Below, piece by piece: positions 1 through 5,397 of a stretch of 5,397 bases of DNA. The position numbers were made by a program, and so were the translations under genes. The DNA lies in NCBI GenBank assembly GCA_015486445.1, contig WFRT01000162.1, positions 1 to 5,397 on the forward strand. The letters are read 5' to 3'. The DNA is from Pseudomonadota bacterium (GTDB lineage: Bacteria > Desulfobacterota > Anaeroferrophillalia > Anaeroferrophillales > Tharpellaceae). Positions within the stretch are counted from its first letter, which is position 1. Every line of letters begins with the position of its first letter. The notes beneath the pieces are model-generated. The model saw only the letters and a list, made by a program, of their open reading frames with translations, was not told the DNA's origin and did not search any database.

Positions 1-1568
1 CCACGCTGGCGGTCAAGGGCAACTCGCTGCCCGGCGTGCCCCCGGCCCTGCAGGACAACATCGCCCGGATCAAGCTGACCCAGGTCGCCGGGCTCCAGGC
101 CCGGGGCACGATCTTGCCGGGCTCCAGGCCGGTGCCACCGAAAACCCCGCTCTTTCCCCTCGGACACAACCGGGTCTACCTCTACACCAACCTCGCCGCG
201 CCGCAGAACCTGCGTCCTTTCTCGGACCTGGTGCGCACCCTGCAGGCCAACCGCATCGTCTATGCCATGAAAACCGCGGCCCAGCTGGCGGCCGGTGACG
301 TCCCCGGAATCAGGCCCCTGATCATCGCCTTCGAGGCCAGCGGCAACCGCATTACCTGCCGCCTCAGCGACCGCGAGCAAAACGTCTTTTACGAAACCTC
401 GTTTACTCTCGCTTTCGCCCCGCCAATCCTGCAGCCGGCCGGGCGGGCCTTTGCCCCGCAGTTGAGCGCCGGGCGGGCGCCGAGCACCTCGATCAGCGGC
501 AATACCAGCTTTACCCAGGCCCAGGGGCCGGCCCCGGGAACCACGGCAGTCGGCCGAACCAAACTGAAAAACCCCTATACCCGCCTGGTCTTTACCAATT
601 ACGATGACGAGCCCGGCCAGGAACTGGCCCTGCTCAACGATCAATGGATTGAAATCTACCGCCTGGCCAATTTCAAACTCCAACCCATAGCCCGCCTGCC
701 CCTGCCCCACAAAGGGATGATTCCGCTCAACCTTCACGCCGGTGATTTCAATCACAACGGCCGCGATGAACTCTACATTACCCTGGCCCGCCCCATCCTT
801 ACCGACGACAAGCAGGACTCGATGCTCAGTTCGATCATTGTCGAAGACCGGGGCGGATCGCTCAAGATCCTGGACAAGGAACTACCCTACTATTTTCGGG
901 TCATTGAAATCCGCGACGGCCGGCGGGTGCTGATGGCCCAGAAAATGGGCACCTACGAACAGTACAAGGAGCCGATCTACTGGGGAGGATTTTTTCACGG
1001 AAAATTTGCCCTCGGCGCGCAATTCAAACAGGCTAAAAATATCTTTTCCCTGTACAATTTCAACTTCAACCCCTTCAATGAAAACCAGATCCTGGTGCTC
1101 GACGAACAGGGCAACCTCGCCGGCTTCAACGCCAGGACCGCTGAAGTTCTGGTCTACGCCAACGATCACTACGGTATCTTCGACGAAACCCCTTACAACC
1201 AGAAGCTCAAGGATGTCATCTACGAAGGCGGCTTTACGATTACCCAGACCGCCGCGATCCGCTATACCGCCAGGCGCTTTATCAAACGCAACAGCTATGG
1301 CCAGCAGATCTTCCTGATCAAGAAAAGACGCGAGGTCCATCCCGACCTCAAGAACAAGGCCCTGGCCCTGGTCACCGAAGACAAGGTCAAGGCCGACCAG
1401 GTCATCGGCCTGCAGTGGCGCGGCGACGAGATCATCGAAACCTGGAAATCTCCTCCCTTCCCCCGCGACATCATCGATTTCGGCTTTACCAAGCTGGGTG
1501 GTCGGGAAACCATGGTGATCATGACCCGCAACCTGGCCGGCAATTACGCCCTCGAGATGCTCCATTAA
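1..1568 (+). CDS. FG-GAP/VCBS-like repeat protein, 5'-truncated by window
   Basis: The frame is open from position 3 to the TAA at 1566-1568 with coding-like G/C-rich third positions throughout, so the gene most likely begins before the window. The GTG at 36 has no convincing ribosome site and no signal peptide follows it, so I do not take it as the start. The C-terminal two thirds carry motifs typical of FG-GAP/VCBS beta-propeller proteins: an NYDDEPGQEL segment (597-626), the Asp/Asn-rich loop DFNHNGRDE (744-770, a DxNxNGxxE calcium-loop-like pattern) and NENQILVLDEQGNLAGF near 1075-1130. Proteins of this style are usually exported and act in the periplasm or at the outer membrane; from memory, relatives in Geobacter-type bacteria have a TolB-like N-terminal part, which cannot be checked here. 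A Pro/Ala/Ser/Thr-rich stretch around 430-560 looks like a linker between two domains. The 5' third (to about 420) I do not recognise. Specific function unknown. Confidence 0.8.
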   Translation, partial: TLAVKGNSLPGVPPALQDNIARIKLTQVAGLQARGTILPGSRPVPPKTPLFPLGHNRVYLYTNLAAPQNLRPFSDLVRTLQANRIVYAMKTAAQLAAGDVPGIRPLIIAFEASGNRITCRLSDREQNVFYETSFTLAFAPPILQPAGRAFAPQLSAGRAPSTSISGNTSFTQAQGPAPGTTAVGRTKLKNPYTRLVFTNYDDEPGQELALLNDQWIEIYRLANFKLQPIARLPLPHKGMIPLNLHAGDFNHNGRDELYITLARPILTDDKQDSMLSSIIVEDRGGSLKILDKELPYYFRVIEIRDGRRVLMAQKMGTYEQYKEPIYWGGFFHGKFALGAQFKQAKNIFSLYNFNFNPFNENQILVLDEQGNLAGFNARTAEVLVYANDHYGIFDETPYNQKLKDVIYEGGFTITQTAAIRYTARRFIKRNSYGQQIFLIKKRREVHPDLKNKALALVTEDKVKADQVIGLQWRGDEIIETWKSPPFPRDIIDFGFTKLGGRETMVIMTRNLAGNYALEMLH

Positions 1569-1572
1569 CAAA

Positions 1573-1580
1573 CCGCAGGA
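1573..1580. repeat. Left 8-bp target-site duplication (CCGCAGGA)
   Basis: CCGCAGGA lies directly against the left terminal inverted repeat of the miniature element and recurs exactly at 1690-1697 against the right one. The match is perfect, which is what transposition into a CCGCAGGA target would leave. Confidence 0.85.
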
Positions 1581-1689
1581 GTAACTATTCAGCTAAATTC
1601 TATCTCCCCTCTTGCAGAAGGAAAAACAGAAATCTTAACGCCTGGCGAAGAAAAGCCGCGCCCGACCCCGTATTCGGCTGAATAGTTAC
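1581..1689. mobile_element. 109-bp miniature inverted-repeat element (MITE), IS66-like ends
   Basis: GTAACTATTCAGC at 1581-1593 is mirrored exactly by GCTGAATAGTTAC at 1677-1689, giving perfect 13-bp terminal inverted repeats. Outside both ends sits the identical 8-mer CCGCAGGA. The interior of 83 bp has no reading frame that could encode a transposase, so this would be a non-autonomous element moved in trans. Ends starting with GTAA and an 8-bp target duplication are the known hallmarks of the IS66 family; assigning it to that family is inference. It lies between the VCBS-type gene and the cupin gene. It leaves the purine-rich ribosome-binding region of the cupin gene intact, but it separates that gene from its upstream neighbour: excision with one target copy would shrink the gap from 154 to 37 bp. 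The interior is less G+C-rich than the flanking genes. Confidence 0.82.
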
Positions 1690-1697
1690 CCGCAGGA
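1690..1697. repeat. Right 8-bp target-site duplication (CCGCAGGA)
   Basis: This is the second exact copy of CCGCAGGA, abutting the right terminal repeat. The ninth base also matches (G at 1581 and 1698), but at the left side that G belongs to the element end, so the duplication is taken as 8 bp. Confidence 0.85.
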
Positions 1698-1722
1698 GAC
1701 ATAAAGGAACCATAAGGGAAAA

Positions 1723-2097
1723 ATGAACGACATCGTCAAGCGGCCGTGGGGCAGTTTCCGCTCTCTGCTGAAAAGCGGCAACTGCCAGGTCAAGGAGATT
1801 GCCGTCGCCGGGGGCCAGCGCTTAAGCCTCCAGTCCCATGAGAAACGGAGCGAGCACTGGGTTGTCTCCCGCGGCCCGGCGCTGGTCACGCTGGAGGACA
1901 GAGAACTCCGGCTGGAAACCGGGGAACATGTTTTCATCCCCCGCCGCAGCCGGCACCGGCTGGCCAACCCGGGCAGCGATACCATCCTGGTTATCGAAAT
2001 CCAGATCGGCAGCTACCTGGGCGAGGACGATATCATCCGCTACGCCGACGATTACCGGCGGCCGACCGCCCCCGGCATACCCGATCCGGGCCGTTGA
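1723..2097 (+). CDS. Stand-alone cupin, type II mannose-6-phosphate isomerase C-terminal domain
   Basis: The 124-residue protein is essentially one cupin of the kind found at the C-terminus of bifunctional phosphomannose isomerase/GDP-mannose pyrophosphorylases (AlgA/CpsB/ManC type). It opens with the family's RPWG (7-10). It then has RLSLQSH (33-39) and RSEHW (42-46), the second cupin motif G67-x5-P73-x4-H78-x3-N82, and ends with GSYLGEDDIIRY (96-107). Q37, H39, E44 and H78 are the likely metal ligands by analogy with phosphomannose isomerases. The common HHHRAEHW is HEKRSEHW here, with two of the three histidines replaced. The expected reaction is fructose-6-phosphate to mannose-6-phosphate in the cytoplasm, but activity of an isolated domain is not assured; it could instead be a partner of ManC. 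The ATG follows AAGGA (1704-1708) and AAGGGA (1714-1719), neither ideally spaced. It lies 38 bp before manC, probably in the same transcript. Confidence 0.88.
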   Translation: MNDIVKRPWGSFRSLLKSGNCQVKEIAVAGGQRLSLQSHEKRSEHWVVSRGPALVTLEDRELRLETGEHVFIPRRSRHRLANPGSDTILVIEIQIGSYLGEDDIIRYADDYRRPTAPGIPDPGR

Positions 2098-2135
2098 ATG
2101 CCGTCTTCCACCCCACAACCAGCACCAACTGGACC

Positions 2136-3221
2136 ATGACTGCAGAAAACCTTTACGGAGTTATCCTGGCCGGGGGCTCGGGCACCCGCTTCTGGCCCCT
2201 GAGCCGGACCCGCAAGCCGAAACAGCTGATCCCCCTGCTGGCCGGGCGCAACACCCTTGAAATAACGGTGGAACGCCTGCTTCCCCTGATCCCGGCCGCG
2301 CGCCTGATGGTCGTCACCAACCGCCAGCAGGCCGCGGATGTGGCCGCCACGCTTAAAAACCATCTGGCCGCCGAACAAATAATCGCTGAGCCCCGGGGCC
2401 GCAACACGGCCCCGGCCGTCGCCCTGGCCGCCGAACTGCTCCGCGCCCGGGCCGGGGAGGATGCGATCATGATGGTTTTCCCGGCCGACCACTACATCGG
2501 CGACCGGCAACGCTTTCACCGGCATCTAACGCGGGCCGCCGAATGCGCCGCCGACAACCACCTGGTGACCCTGGGCATCAAACCCAACCGCCCGGAAACC
2601 GGCTACGGCTACATCCAGGCCGGCCCGCCCCTACCGCCGTCTGCAGCCACCCCGGAGCTCGCCGCCCACAAAGTCGAACGGTTTGTCGAAAAACCGGATT
2701 ACCGTACCGCGGCCGCCTACCTGATGGACGGCGGATTTTTCTGGAACAGCGGCATCTTCATCTGGCGGGTCGGCAGCATCCTGCGCGAAATCGCCGAACA
2801 CGCCCCGGATATCCACCGGGCCCTGGTGAAATTCGCCCGAACCCGCTCCCGCAACAACCTGGAAACGGCCCTGGAAGAATTTTACCGGCAAATCGACGCG
2901 GTTTCCATTGACATCGCGATCATCGAAAAATCCCGCCACGTGGCTGTCGTCCCGGCCGATTTCCCCTGGAGTGACCTGGGCAGCTGGGACTCCCTCGAAG
3001 AACTCAAGCTCTCCCCGTTTGCCGAGCAGCCCCTGGTAATCGATGTCGAGGCCAGCGACAACACGGTCTACACGCGCAAACTTACCGCCCTGGTGGAGGT
3101 CGAAAACCTGCTCGTGGTTGAAACCGACGACGCCCTGCTGATCTGCCGCAAGGGCAGCAGCCAGCGGGTTCGGGAAGTGGTGGCCGAACTGGCCCGGAAA
3201 AAACTCGGCCGCTTTCTCTGA
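2136..3221 (+). CDS. manC: Mannose-1-phosphate guanylyltransferase (GDP-mannose pyrophosphorylase)
   Basis: This enzyme joins mannose-1-phosphate and GTP to make GDP-mannose, the donor for mannose-, fucose- or rhamnose-type sugars in surface glycans; it acts in the cytoplasm. Family signatures are all present: nucleotide-binding GGSGTRFWPLSR (13-24) with KQLIPL (29-34), EPRGRNTAPA (85-94), FPADH (115-119), VEKPD (184-188), FWNSGIFIW (from 202), and FPWSDLGSW (276-284). A left-handed beta-helix-like tail follows, with VYTRKLTALVEVENLLVVET near 310-330. The 361-residue length fits the single-function family; fused ManC/AlgA enzymes run to about 470-480 because they add the cupin found here in the upstream gene. 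I chose ATG 2136 because it gives the usual short lead (MTAENLYGVILAGG). A TTG at 2094 in the same frame would overlap the cupin stop and add 14 residues unlike the family. No clear ribosome site precedes either, so translation may be coupled to the cupin. Confidence 0.93.
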   Translation: MTAENLYGVILAGGSGTRFWPLSRTRKPKQLIPLLAGRNTLEITVERLLPLIPAARLMVVTNRQQAADVAATLKNHLAAEQIIAEPRGRNTAPAVALAAELLRARAGEDAIMMVFPADHYIGDRQRFHRHLTRAAECAADNHLVTLGIKPNRPETGYGYIQAGPPLPPSAATPELAAHKVERFVEKPDYRTAAAYLMDGGFFWNSGIFIWRVGSILREIAEHAPDIHRALVKFARTRSRNNLETALEEFYRQIDAVSIDIAIIEKSRHVAVVPADFPWSDLGSWDSLEELKLSPFAEQPLVIDVEASDNTVYTRKLTALVEVENLLVVETDDALLICRKGSSQRVREVVAELARKKLGRFL

Positions 3222-3267
3222 CGGCCCTTTGCCGGCAAGGCGCAAACCGGCCCGGCCGGATGGACCT

Positions 3268-3315
3268 GACCAGGCTTGCCGCAAAAGCCTTGCGGCCGGC
3301 CCCGGCGGCCTGGTC
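3268..3315 (+). terminator. Nested inverted repeats downstream of manC, possible terminator
   Basis: GACCAGGC (3268-3275) pairs with GCCTGGTC (3308-3315). Inside it, GCCGCAA (3278-3284) pairs with TTGCGGC (3290-3296) around a 5-base loop. The gap 3222-3422 otherwise holds G/C-rich palindromic bits such as TTGCCGGCAA (3229-3238) and CCGGCCCGGCCGG (3247-3259). There is no T-run directly after the stem, so this is not a standard intrinsic terminator; it could be a transcript-stabilising stem, a Rho-dependent end or chance in G/C-rich sequence. Confidence 0.35.
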
Positions 3316-3333
3316 GTCGCCCCCATAAAGCGC

Positions 3334-3361
3334 TTGAAAAATACCCCCTTTTATGTAATAG
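3334..3361 (+). promoter_or_regulatory. Weak sigma70-like promoter candidate for the lipoprotein gene
   Basis: TTGAAA (3334-3339) resembles a -35 box and is followed, in an A/T-rich island unusual for this window, by TGTAATAG (3354-3361). Possible -10 hexamers are TGTAAT (five of six matches but only 14 bp of spacing) or TAATAG (16 bp but only three matches). It sits about 60 bp before the start at 3423 and after the manC stop, where a new transcription start would make sense. The support is weak. Confidence 0.25.
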
Positions 3362-3422
3362 CAGGAACGCAGTCCAAGGCTTGTTTTCAACCCCTTTTAC
3401 CCCTTGATGGAGAACCTTACCG

Positions 3423-4754
3423 ATGATCCGGAAAATAATTTTACTGAGCTTGATTTTCGCGGCTTTATTGTGCAGCGGTTGCAGCAGTTGGCATGTTCCC
3501 TTCTTCGGCAGCGAGGAAGCCAAGGAGGAAGAACCCCTGGTCCAGAACGCCAAGGACACGACGAACGAAGAGCCCCAGTACAGCGGCCCGACACAAGCGG
3601 CCCCGGCGGCGGCCCCGGCCACAGCCCCGGCGGCTTACGGCCAGAACCCGGCGGCGGGAGCCTTTCAGCCCGGCCAGCCCTACAACCCCAATGCCAATTA
3701 CGCCGCCAGCGCCACCCCCGGTTACGGGGCCGCTCCCGGCGCTCCCGGCGCTGCTCCCGGTGCCTATGGAACCCCTCCTTATGGACAGGCCGCCCCGGCC
3801 GCGCCCGGCGCCTACGGTGCCCAACCCTATGGACAGGCTCCGGCCGCTTACGGCAGCGGGCAACCCGGGGCCCCGGCCTATGGAGCTTATCCCGGAGCCC
3901 CGCCGAGTGCTCCGGGAGCCTACGGAGCGCAGCCTTACGGAACTCCGGGAGCCGCCGCGGCCCCGGGTTACGGGCAGGGCGTCGAACAAAGCAATCTCGG
4001 CGCGCCGCAGGGCGGAGCTTTCCTTGGCGCCCCCGCGGATGACAACCTCGGTTTCGGAGGCGGCATCAAGCGCAAGGTCCTGTTTATCATCAGCTACCCG
4101 CAGCGCGGCTTGAGCACCGTGGCCTACGACCCCTTCAGCCAGAAAATCTTCCAGCAGCTGGCCGCCGCGCCCGGCATCAACCTGGTGCCCCGGGAAGCGG
4201 TCGAACAGGTTTCCGAAAAATTTCTCAACCAGGCGCTTGACGCCAAGACCCGCCTCAGCCGCCTCGGCAAGGAACTCGGCGCCCAGGCCATTATCCTGGA
4301 GCGGGTGAAATACGTCCCCACTTTCAACAACGGCTACGGCTACACTCCCCCGAAACAGACCTTCCAGCTGCAGCTCATCGATACCGCCACCGGCTACCCG
4401 GTCAAAACCTACGCCCTCGACCCGGCCGCCCCGGGAGCCGGCCGGGTAATCAACAGCCTGGTCGGCAATATCCGCATGATCGACTGGAGCGCCAGGGTCA
4501 TCAAGGTCGAGAAAAACCGGGTTCTGATCAACGCCGGCCGGCTCACCGGGCTGCAGACCGGGCAGAACCTTAGGGTCTACGCCAAGGGTACCGAAATCAA
4601 GGACCCGACCACCAAGCTTCCCCTGGGCCAGGCCCAGGGCGCCCTCAAGGGAACGGTCAAGGTGGTCGATTTCTTCGGGATCGACGGAGCCATCTGCGAA
4701 CCCGTGGCCGCCGGCCGCTTCAAAGCGGGTGACATGGTCAAGGCCGTGGAATAG
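3423..4754 (+). CDS. Lipoprotein with Pro/Ala/Gly/Tyr repeat linker and TolB/FlgT-like C-terminal domains
   Basis: The 443-residue protein starts at ATG 3423 with a good GGAGA ribosome site (3409-3413, 9 bp before). Residues 1-20 are a lipoprotein signal (basic RK, hydrophobic core, LLCSGC with acylated C20); Cys at -3 is unusual for a lipobox. Ser at +2 fits outer-membrane sorting by the E. coli rule. An acidic stretch (31-37) is followed by a linker of about 150 residues rich in Pro, Ala, Gly and Tyr (about 55-205), with three copies of PGAYGxxPYG. Residues 215-320 resemble the TolB/CsgG/FlgO-type fold (KRKVLFIIS, an LVPREAVEQV helix, LGKELGAQAIILERV). Residues 355-443 resemble the FlgT C-terminal domain: NRVLINAGRLTGLQTGQNLRVY, DPTTKLPLG and a final GDMVKAVE. 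This domain order suggests a periplasm-facing envelope assembly or secretion factor. Domain names are inferred by eye; the specific function is unknown. Confidence 0.9.
   Translation: MIRKIILLSLIFAALLCSGCSSWHVPFFGSEEAKEEEPLVQNAKDTTNEEPQYSGPTQAAPAAAPATAPAAYGQNPAAGAFQPGQPYNPNANYAASATPGYGAAPGAPGAAPGAYGTPPYGQAAPAAPGAYGAQPYGQAPAAYGSGQPGAPAYGAYPGAPPSAPGAYGAQPYGTPGAAAAPGYGQGVEQSNLGAPQGGAFLGAPADDNLGFGGGIKRKVLFIISYPQRGLSTVAYDPFSQKIFQQLAAAPGINLVPREAVEQVSEKFLNQALDAKTRLSRLGKELGAQAIILERVKYVPTFNNGYGYTPPKQTFQLQLIDTATGYPVKTYALDPAAPGAGRVINSLVGNIRMIDWSARVIKVEKNRVLINAGRLTGLQTGQNLRVYAKGTEIKDPTTKLPLGQAQGALKGTVKVVDFFGIDGAICEPVAAGRFKAGDMVKAVE
3756..3941 (+). repeat. Three in-frame copies of PGAYGxxPYG in the linker
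   Basis: The decapeptide occurs at residues 112-121 (nt 3756-3785, PGAYGTPPYG), 128-137 (3804-3833) and 164-173 (3912-3941), the last two identical as PGAYGAQPYG. Degenerate APG and AYG units fill the spaces between them. The DNA of the copies differs at many third codon positions while the peptide is kept, so the amino-acid pattern and not recent DNA duplication seems to be maintained. Confidence 0.8.
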
Positions 4755-4787
4755 ACAACAACCCAGGTCGCCGTAAAAAAATCTCCG

Positions 4788-4850
4788 GGGGACACGGGGA
4801 CAACGCCTCCTTTTTTCAGCGGGAAGTGTTGCCCTGTGTCCCCAATTTTT
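4788..4850. terminator. Long imperfect hairpin with T-run; terminator or REP-like palindrome
   Basis: GGGGACAC (4788-4795) pairs perfectly with GTGTCCCC (4836-4843). The stem continues through a G-T pair, GGG/CCC, one bulged A (4800) and CAAC/GTTG to about 17 pairs, closing a 19-base loop that contains T6. Five T (4846-4850) follow on the + strand, and seven A (4775-4781) precede it, so it could end transcription in both directions. The GGGGACAC core and its flanking AATTTTTAAG also recall palindromes associated with REP-type (IS200-like) tyrosine transposases. It sits between two lipoprotein genes and would weaken read-through from the first to the second. Confidence 0.6.
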
Positions 4851-4870
4851 AAGCCCAAAATCGAGGCTCC

Positions 4871-5397
4871 ATGACCATTAAACCCAGGCATCGACCGGCC
4901 CTGTTGCTGCTGCTGATTCTCAGCCTTTTCCTGACGGCCGGCTGTGACCATGTGCCGTTCATGCCCCGGCAGGAAATTGACAAATTTCCCGCAACGGTGC
5001 AAAATCTCGAAACCATGGTCGTCGAGGGGGTAACCTATGTCCGGGTGATAAACCCGGCCCGGCAGGGCGACCCCGAAGCCGAGCCCGCCATCTGGATACC
5101 GCAAACCGTTTACCAGAAAGGCAATTACCAGGCTTACACCGTCAACCTGCCCCGTCCCCGGGAGAAAAAAGAGCTCCAGGCGGCGGCCGGAGAGCCGGAA
5201 AACACGAAAAAACCGTCAACAGGTGAAAGTGCCGGGGAAACCACGGCGAAGGCTGAAAACCAAACCGCCGAGGATCTGGGTTCAACGGCCCCGGCCCCGA
5301 TCCTCCGGTTGCGCCGCCGGGCCCTGCTTTTCCCCACCCAGGTCAGTCTCCGGCACCCGGAAATCATCACCCAGCTGGAGATCGAGCTGGAAAAAAC
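4871..5397 (+). CDS. Probable lipoprotein of unknown function, 3'-truncated by window
   Basis: The frame opens at ATG 4871 and stays open to the window edge (175 complete codons), so the C-terminus is missing. GAGG (4863-4866) is a close ribosome site. The N-terminus is a clear lipoprotein signal: basic KPRHR, a leucine-rich core (11-21) and lipobox LTAGC with acylated C25. Asp at +2 would mean inner-membrane retention under the E. coli Lol rule. Residues 35-95 form a compact, Val/Tyr-rich segment (VEGVTYVRVINPA, IWIPQTVYQKGNYQAYTVNLP). Residues 97-142 are a charged, low-complexity Glu/Lys/Ala/Thr linker. After this an ordered segment begins, LRRRALLFPTQVSLRHPEI (from 147). HVPF just after the acylated Cys also occurs in the preceding lipoprotein. 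I do not recognise the family. Its position suggests an envelope role beside the upstream lipoprotein. Confidence 0.82.
   Translation, partial: MTIKPRHRPALLLLLILSLFLTAGCDHVPFMPRQEIDKFPATVQNLETMVVEGVTYVRVINPARQGDPEAEPAIWIPQTVYQKGNYQAYTVNLPRPREKKELQAAAGEPENTKKPSTGESAGETTAKAENQTAEDLGSTAPAPILRLRRRALLFPTQVSLRHPEIITQLEIELEK

Noticed and set aside
36..38. GTG at 36 as the start of the first gene
   Set aside because: The frame stays open with coding-like codons back to position 3, and no signal peptide or ribosome site is present, so the gene most likely starts before the window.
882..1571. Minus-strand open frame of 229 codons opposite the VCBS-type gene
   Set aside because: It is the mirror of a well-supported gene; the sense frame has recognisable VCBS-like motifs and the antisense one does not.
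2094..2135. TTG at 2094 as the manC start, overlapping the cupin stop
   Set aside because: It would add 14 residues not seen in the family, and no ribosome site precedes it; ATG 2136 gives the typical N-terminus. Translational coupling keeps it from being fully excluded.
2631..3326. Minus-strand open frame of 231 codons opposite manC
   Set aside because: The sense strand carries all ManC signatures; the antisense frame is a by-product of G/C-rich codons.
3229..3426. Plus-strand 65-codon frame in the gap after manC
   Set aside because: It runs through the palindromes into the next gene's start, has no ribosome site and shows no recognisable motif.
3756..3941. The linker repeats as a DNA-level tandem array or CRISPR-like structure
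   Set aside because: The copies are in frame, irregularly spaced and differ at synonymous sites; they are explained by protein low complexity.
3465..3989. Minus-strand Gly/Arg/Ser-rich frame opposite the repeat linker
   Set aside because: Its composition is just the reverse complement of the Pro/Ala/Gly/Tyr codons; nothing supports expression.
4577..5104. Minus-strand open frame of 175 codons spanning the gap between the two lipoprotein genes
   Set aside because: It lies antisense to the FlgT-like end of one gene and the signal peptide of the next, and its product has no recognisable motif; open antisense frames are expected at this G+C content.

Overview
The window (5,397 bp, GC-rich, strong G/C preference at third codon positions) looks like chromosomal DNA from a Gram-negative bacterium with an outer membrane. 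The two lipoprotein signal sequences, a VCBS/FG-GAP-type protein and the style of the genes resemble Desulfobacterota (the former Deltaproteobacteria), but this is an impression from protein style and not a phylogenetic result. All five protein genes run on the + strand. No rRNA, tRNA or CRISPR array was seen.

Layout: (1) 1-1568, the 3' part of an envelope-type protein with FG-GAP/VCBS-like motifs; its start lies before the window. (2) 1569-1722, an intergenic gap filled almost entirely by a 109-bp miniature transposable element (1581-1689) with perfect 13-bp terminal inverted repeats and a perfect 8-bp target duplication. (3) 1723-2097, a small cupin matching the C-terminal domain of type II phosphomannose isomerases, followed by (4) 2136-3221, a mannose-1-phosphate guanylyltransferase (ManC) that lacks that same domain. 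(5) 3222-3422, a non-coding gap with nested inverted repeats and a weak promoter candidate. (6) 3423-4754, a probable lipoprotein with a long Pro/Ala/Gly/Tyr linker, a TolB/CsgG/FlgO-like middle and a FlgT-C-like end. (7) 4755-4870, a gap holding a long imperfect hairpin with the core GGGGACAC/GTGTCCCC. (8) 4871 to the window end, the 5' part of a second lipoprotein gene, cut off by the edge.

The cupin and ManC together would supply GDP-mannose (mannose-6-P / mannose-1-P to GDP-mannose) for polysaccharide or glycan synthesis, using two separate polypeptides where many bacteria use one fused enzyme. The three other genes encode predicted exported or envelope proteins. Removing the miniature element and one target copy leaves only 37 bp between gene 1 and the cupin, so these genes may once have formed a tighter operon. 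The most distinctive points are the miniature element with intact hallmarks of transposition, the split isomerase/guanylyltransferase pair, and the modular lipoprotein followed by a palindromic element and a second, unrecognised lipoprotein.
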